Source of the DNA: Lampris incognitus
Lineage: Eukaryota; Chordata; Actinopteri; Lampriformes; Lampridae
Direction: 5' to 3'
Assembly: GCF_029633865.1 (NCBI RefSeq)
Contig: NC_079216.1
Coordinates: forward strand, 17,458,505 to 17,522,504
DNA: 64,000 nt
Positions 59,494-64,000 of this stretch are shown in pieces (the first letter of the stretch is position 1; every line of letters starts with the position of its first letter). The notes under the pieces are model-generated. The model made no database searches. It was not told the origin of the DNA and worked only from the letters and a program-made list of their open reading frames with translations. The position numbers and the translations under genes were made by a program.

Positions 59494-60368
59494 TGTAGCC
59501 CGTGGAATTAGATACCACACAGGACACAATTACTTCCGGGGTTCTTGTAGCTTTAATTTTATTGTTTGAACCTTCGAATGCAGATCGTTTTACTGAGTGC
59601 ATACATTCCTGTGTCTTTCGAGCAAACAGCTCATAAATGTTCACAGATGTGGCAAGTTTAACAGAAAAGATTTTAAAAAAAGGGAAATAATAAATACAAA
59701 ATACGGTGCAAAATACGGCAGTGGACTATGTACGTTAAACAGGGTTTAACAAAGACATGTGGAACTTCCTGAAGATCGCGCAACTTCTCACTCTGTCAGT
59801 TACCTTTAAACAGAATTAAAATGCATATAAAACCTTTACATCCCAAATACAATGGCATGGTGTGGCTTTATTCACGCCAACATTAACTTGCCATGCCTGC
59901 AATGGCGAACAGCGGTCGACGGCTCGCGCCCAAAATCACCGAACATCAACTCCAGTAGCGTCTAAATCAAACCATCTTGTCAAATTACCGACATACAATA
60001 TTGTTTGGAATAATGTTACAGGTATATTTCACAAGATATTTACCCTTACTTACTACGGAGTCAGAGCCTCGTCACACCGCAATCTTCAGGCGCTCCACAC
60101 AAGAAAAAAAGAAAGAATACCCAAGATGCACTTGGATAACTTGCACGGAGTTACAATAAAAGTCCGCCACTGCCACTTACTGGTCAAAACATGCAATGAC
60201 AACCAAAACTATAAAAATACACTCACGATCTGCCTCACAATTTAAATACATCAAATGACATTTTACATGGCTTGACAGTGTAACAATTACATATATTAAC
60301 AGTTAAACTATACTAAATTTAAGTGGAAAATCATTTAACATATTTAACAGATTTACCACCCGGCTACA
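59494..60368 (-). repeat. Gypsy copy 2, 5' LTR (875 bp)
   Basis: Full LTR with TGTAGCC...GGCTACA ends and a few differences from the copy 1 LTRs, including the length of an A run. The array resumes at 60369 with TTCAGATTGCCC, as after copy 1. Confidence 0.93.
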
Positions 60369-60796
60369 TTCAGATTGCCCATCAAGCCAAATCTCCAAAT
60401 GCCTTTATCGTCGTTCATTTCAGTGTTGTAGAAATACACTACCGATGCTTGCCTGATACCTTTACGTCTTCCTGCGTCACCATGCTACAACTCTCTAAAA
60501 TCAGAGCAAAGCTGCACTGCATAGATAAACTTGATTGGTAGCCTTATACGGAACATACGTCTCACAGGTGCATTTCAGAGTACTGATGTCGCCAAATATG
60601 GAAACGCAATCATCACAGTTCATTTCAGTGTTGTAGAAATACAGTATGCTTGCTTAACATATAGCTATGTGACACCCTTCTAGAAAACACCAACTGGATT
60701 GGCAGCCGTTTCTAGTAGTTAAGTCTCACAGATAAATCGATAATAACTGCAAATGCCTTCCAAACAGAATACAGACAACACTCAACAACTCCTGGC

Positions 60797-60869
60797 TGGA
60801 GAATGCGGGCATCGATCCCGCTGCCTCTCGCATGCTAAGCGAGCGCTCTACCACTTGAGCTAATTCCCC
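60797..60869 (-). tRNA. tRNA-Ala(AGC), copy 17, with paired position 6
   Basis: Anticodon at 60834-60836. Its acceptor is GGGGAAT, giving a normal A6-U67 pair, unlike every other copy in the array. It matches common vertebrate tRNA-Ala and is the best candidate here for a fully functional gene. It sits in the diverged unit just right of gypsy copy 2. Confidence 0.96.
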
Positions 60870-61746
60870 TAGCTCACACCTTAAGAACCTCGCACGGTAA
60901 AGTGTATTTCACCAGAAGGTTGTGTGGAAGAGAGTCTAAGCTAGTGTTTGGCATGCCTTGGCAATAAGCTTTCATTGAAATAGCATACTCATCAAATGAA
61001 GCAGAAGTTAGCTTAGCTCGTTCAAATGTCTTTTTCTAGCTGTGCTCTCCGCTTAGGTATGTTGCCTCTCTTAGAGAGGCTTGTCCACATGTCAGCAACA
61101 GGGGTTTCATTCCATTAAGTTAGAGGCGATTGGCATTTGAGATACCTTACAGCCTCGGCTTCATAGTCATCTCATTGGCATCTGCGACACTGCTAGCAAT
61201 AGCTTGGCCACATCCGCAAATGAAGCTTGGTTTATCTCGGTCTCGCAGGATAGGAGTGCTCACCTGCACCGGCTGTGTGGCCTGGTTTGAGTCACCCCTC
61301 CTCAGTGCACAGTTTGTTTTTCTGGTTTGCATGTCCTCTCAGGCAACACTAAACAAAACACGCTAGCAACAGGCGATTCTATTACCTACTTCATCAAAAC
61401 TAGCATGGCCTACTGATGTTTGCTTTTACCTGGGGCCAGAGCTACGGACGCTGAAGGCAATCTTCGGCTGCTGGCATCACATAGGCATACGCAGTAGATA
61501 GAGGCACAACACCCACAGATCAGAAACTACAGCGTTTTGTGTTTGGTTTTTTTTTCATGTGAGCACCAACGATGATAAGATGAAACAATCTTAGGTCACA
61601 AAGAAAAACATAGCCAAAACGTATTATCTTGCCAGAAAGATGAGTCCACATGGATTCATTATATCTGCTCCCCTATCTTTGAGGAATAAGAATGACTTCT
61701 ATGATCGGTTACATATGCTGAACCTCTGTTTTGCTCCGTTTAATAC

Positions 61747-61895
61747 TGTAGCGAATTTGAGGGACAACGCAACCACAGGAACTGCCGCGGCCGGGAACCG
61801 ATCCCGGTCGCCCGCACCGCAGGAGACATCGCTGACCGCCCCACTAAACGATCAGACCCGCCAGCCAGCGTGTCTTCTTATCCATGCACGTTACA
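61747..61895 (-). mobile_element. TRIM solo LTR, 149 bp, shorter form
   Basis: Shorter form with the TCTTCT variant that marks edge units, in the diverged right-edge unit. Confidence 0.8.
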
Positions 61896-62303
61896 TATGC
61901 TGAACTTCTGTTTTGCTCCGTTTAACACTAAGCAAGGATTCTTGATTTTAGATATATGGTTTTCTTTCTGGGATCCACAGTGGAAATATATGGGGGTGTC
62001 TTGATGGGGGTGAATGGTGAGATTTAGCTTTTTCCCTCTTTAGTTTCCTGAATCTGTATGTGCAAGTTCCCAATTTGAAACTTGCCGAAACATTCAAATT
62101 AAATGAACAAAAAAAATCACATTGAGTTTTTCCTCGTCTGAATCGAGGGTCAAAGAAAAGGGGCATTACACATTGCACAAAATGTAACTGTGACTTTAAA
62201 GCCATCTGGGACTAGATTATAATGTAGGGTTATACAGATAAAATTGACATGAGAAACACTTGGGCAAGCATGACTTTCTTTGGCGCTTAAGACAGAAGGA
62301 AGG

Positions 62304-62376
62304 GCCTGAGTAGCTCAGACGGAAGAGCATCAGACTTTTAATCTGAGGGTCCAGGGTTCAAGTCCCGGTTCAGGCG
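62304..62376 (+). tRNA. tRNA-Lys(TTT), copy 18, T-stem variant
   Basis: Anticodon at 62337-62339. The 3' T strand is CCCGG instead of CCCTG, giving an A-G mismatch in the T stem. It belongs to the diverged right-edge unit. Confidence 0.93.
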
Positions 62377-62811
62377 TCCGGTTCACGCTTCAGAAAAATT
62401 ATCGTCACCTGAAGTGCTGCTGCTCAAGAGTTATTTATAAAAGTATACACAGGTGCTAGTGTCCTGAAGAACTACTACTTAAATAACTCCAATCAATTAT
62501 GGAGGTGCTGGTGTCCCGATGAACCGCTACTCAAGCGACTGCAGTTGAATGTGGTGCACATAGGGGAGCAGCAGAAACAAAGTGACTTGGTTGTCTCGTG
62601 AAGTCTGCTGAAAAAGGGACCCACAGACTTTCTCAACCTTAACGTGAGACTTAATATGAGTGCATGTTATTTTTCCCAACTTACAGCAGTCGGGAAATTC
62701 CTGGCTTTTAGCTGCTTTAACAAGATGGCGCTTGGAGACGTTGTTTAATTAGCACACAGTTTTTCACTTGTTGCGAGACTGTACCTCAACATTGGGCCCC
62801 AGCCTCGTTGG

Positions 62812-62884
62812 CGCAGTAGGCAGCGCGTCAGTCTCATAATCTGAAGGTCGTGAGTTCAACCCTCACACGGGGCACACAATTTGG
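62812..62884 (+). tRNA. tRNA-Met(CAT), copy 20
   Basis: Intact, anticodon at 62845-62847. It shares the CACAATTT 3' flank variant with copy 13, although the unit around it is otherwise more diverged. Confidence 0.96.
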
Positions 62885-63347
62885 TATTTCGCTGTAGATT
62901 TGTGTCATAAACTCTTATCTTCAGATTGCCCATCAAGCCAGATCTCCAAATGCCTTTATCGTCGTTCATTTCAGTGTTGTAGAAATACACTACCGATGCT
63001 TGCCTGATACCTTTACTTCTTCCTGCGTCACCATGCTACAACTCTCTAAAATCAGTGCAAAGCTGCACTGCATAGATAAACTGGATTGGCAGCCCTATAC
63101 GGAACATACGTCTCACAGGTGCATTTCAGAGTACTGATGTCGCCAAATATGGAAACGCAATCATCACAGTTCATTTCAGTGTTGTAGAAATACAGTATGC
63201 TTGCTTAACATATAGCTATGTGACACCCTTCTAGAAAACACCAACTGTATTGGCAGCCATTTCTACTAGTTAAGTCTCACAGTTAAATTGATAATACCTG
63301 CAAATGCCTTCCAAACAGAATACAGACAATGCTCAACAATGCCTGGC

Positions 63348-63420
63348 TGGAGAATGCGGGTATCGATCCCGCTGCCTCTCGCATGCTAAGCGAGCGCTCT
63401 ACCACTTGAGCTAAGTCCCC
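63348..63420 (-). tRNA. tRNA-Ala(AGC), copy 18
   Basis: Anticodon at 63385-63387. There is one T-loop change at its 3' side (ATCGATA rather than ATCGATG), and the C6-U67 mismatch is present. Confidence 0.94.
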
Positions 63421-64000
63421 TAGCTCACACCTTAAGAACCTCGCACGGTAAAGAGTAATTCACCAGAAGGTTGTGTGGAAGAGAGTCTAAACTAGTGTTT
63501 GGCATGCCTTGGCAATAAGCTTTCATTGAAATAGCATACTCATCAAATGAAGCAGAAGTTAGCTTAGCTCGTTACCGTTTACTGCTAACTTATGTAAGTG
63601 TGTTCAAATGCCTTTTTCTAGCTGTGCTCTCCGCTTAGGTATGTTGCCTCTCTTAGAGAGGCTTGTCCACACGTCACCAAGAGGGGTTTCATTCCATTAA
63701 GTTAGAGGCGATTGGCATTTGAGATACTTTACAGCCTCGGCTTCATAGTCATCTCGTTGGCATCGGCGACAGTGCTAGCAATAGCTTGGCCATATTCGAA
63801 AATGAAGCTTGGTTTATTTCGGTCTCGCAGGATAGGAGTGCTCACCTGCACCAGCTGCCGGCTGTGTGGCCTGGTCTGAGTCACCCTTCCTCAGTGCACA
63901 GTTTGTTTTTCTGGTTTGCATGTCCTCTCAGGCAACACTAAACAAAACACGCTAGTAATAGGCGATTCTATTACCTACTACATCAAACCTAGCATGGCCT

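Larger units (their letters stand above)
52812..60368 (-). mobile_element. Ty3/gypsy LTR retrotransposon, copy 2 (broken)
   Basis: Same family and orientation as copy 1 and about 99% identical by eye. Parts present: full 5' LTR, primer-binding site, leader, gag, pol region and a partial 3' LTR. It is broken, with about three interruptions in pol. The right junction is at exactly the same site in the array unit as in copy 1. On the left, about 240 bp of unit sequence beyond that site lies before the element, so those 240 bp appear on both sides of it. Confidence 0.94.
1..64000. repeat. Tandem tRNA-gene array, about 2.6 kb per unit
   Basis: Successive tRNA-Met starts at 15, 1529, 3261, 5862, 8461, 11048, 21322, 23921, 26513, 29112, 31709, 34301, 36892, 39484, 42076, 44668, 47261, 49853, 52452 and 62812 define the units. 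Regular spacing is 2587-2601 bp; the two large gaps each hold a gypsy element and the first two units are shortened. Order within a unit is tRNA-Met(+), tRNA-Ala(-), esterase relic split by a solo LTR, tRNA-Lys(+). Central units are nearly identical, while units at both edges are more diverged. Large tandem tRNA clusters are known in fish genomes; the assignment to fish is inference. Confidence 0.97.

Noticed and set aside
52812-60368. An independent second insertion of the gypsy family
   Set aside because: The right junction is the same base in the unit as for copy 1, which favours shared origin or exchange. Kept as a lesser possibility because the copies are more diverged than the LTRs of copy 1.
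1-64000. CRISPR-like or satellite array
   Set aside because: The period is 2.6 kb with genes in each unit, not short repeats with spacers. Vertebrate tRNA genes and LTR elements rule out a prokaryotic locus.

Overview
The window is a stretch of a vertebrate nuclear tandem array, most likely from a ray-finned fish and possibly a cyprinid; that assignment is inference from the vertebrate-type tRNA sequences and the fish-like transposon families. It has no host protein-coding gene that I can support. The repeat unit is about 2.6 kb and carries three tRNA genes: elongator tRNA-Met(CAT) on +, tRNA-Ala(AGC) on - and tRNA-Lys(TTT) on +. I count 20 tRNA-Met, 18 tRNA-Ala and 18 complete plus one partial tRNA-Lys. 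The array runs off both ends of the window.

Layout. Positions 1-3260 hold two shortened, rearranged edge units; the second contains the only complete copy of a 419-bp non-coding LTR retroelement in miniature (TRIM). Positions 3261-11169 are regular units. Positions 11170-18849 are a Ty3/gypsy LTR retrotransposon on the - strand that looks whole and sits 49 bp downstream of a tRNA-Met gene. Positions 18850-52811 are about 13 very similar units. Positions 52812-60368 are a second, broken gypsy copy whose right-hand junction is at the same site in the unit as the first. Positions 60369-64000 are units more diverged than the central ones.

Between tRNA-Ala and tRNA-Lys each unit carries a decayed SGNH/GDSL-esterase-like coding relic, of the kind found in ORF1 of some LINEs. 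It is split by a solo LTR of the TRIM. The TRIM is the most unusual object here: its LTRs (TG...CA ends) contain a tRNA-like segment with A-box and B-box motifs, its primer-binding site matches the 3' end of tRNA-Leu(CAG), and it has a polypurine tract but no coding capacity. The gypsy element appears to be primed by a different leucine tRNA, tRNA-Leu(UAA).

Units come in two main forms, about 2,599 bp (solo LTR of 157 bp) and about 2,592 bp (solo LTR of 150 bp). They are interspersed, and variants are shared between non-adjacent units, as expected for concerted evolution by unequal exchange and gene conversion. None of the three tRNA genes is followed closely by a run of four or more T, so their transcription termination, or whether all copies are active, is an open question.
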